Below, one piece after another: positions 5,325 to 5,357 of a stretch of 5,357 nucleotides of DNA; the stretch's first letter is position 1, and the number at the start of each line of letters is the position of its first letter. The notes under the pieces were generated by a model. That model saw nothing but the letters and a program-made list of their open reading frames with translations, searched no databases and was not told the origin of the DNA. The stretch lies in the NCBI GenBank assembly GCA_905236835.1, contig CAJOQY010000072.1, forward strand, positions 1-5,357, read 5' to 3'. The position numbers were made by a program, and so were the translations under genes. This stretch comes from an uncultured Oscillibacter sp. (GTDB lineage: Bacteria > Bacillota > Clostridia > Oscillospirales > Oscillospiraceae).

Positions 5325-5357
5325 TGTGACAAAATCAAAAATTCACCTCTTTTCTCC

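Overview
The window looks like part of a chromosome from an anaerobic, Clostridia-like member of the Bacillota. The pointers are a clostridial 2[4Fe-4S] ferredoxin, an MnmA with clostridial-type cysteine motifs, exported proteins with an S-layer-homology-like (SLH-like) motif, and Shine-Dalgarno-led genes. This assignment is an inference; nothing here fixes a genus. Native genes are rich in GCG/CGC codons, while the spacers between them are almost pure A/T.

Layout: (1) 1-248, minus strand: start of an exported SLH-like protein that runs off the left edge. (2) 249-602: a divergent intergenic region with one promoter facing each way and a 69-nt A/T-only leader in front of mnmA. (3) 603-2988, plus strand: mnmA (tRNA 2-thiouridylase), then a family 2, two-transmembrane polyprenyl-phosphate-type glycosyltransferase with an unusual acidic C-terminal tail. 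(4) 3157-3330, plus strand: a small ferredoxin with its own promoter and a good hairpin terminator. (5) 3492-4940, minus strand: a more AT-rich block of foreign character. It holds an intact Dam/D12-class adenine methyltransferase with a near-consensus promoter, followed by the two ends of an AlwI-like restriction endonuclease whose middle is deleted. (6) 4968-5324, minus strand: a short ORF ending in a second SLH-like motif, cut off by a stop codon where the rest of the motif should follow, next to the restriction-modification block.

The main story is a decayed type II restriction-modification system. The methyltransferase is intact and apparently transcribed, while the nuclease keeps about 30 N-terminal and about 118 C-terminal residues in different frames. 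The methyltransferase promoter carries a GGATC overlapping its -10 box and a second GATC in the spacer, so the enzyme could sense its own modification. The other genes are housekeeping (tRNA thiolation, lipid-linked sugar transfer, electron transfer) and do not form an obvious joint pathway. I see no CRISPR array, tRNA, rRNA or transposase, and no clearly new multi-gene system.
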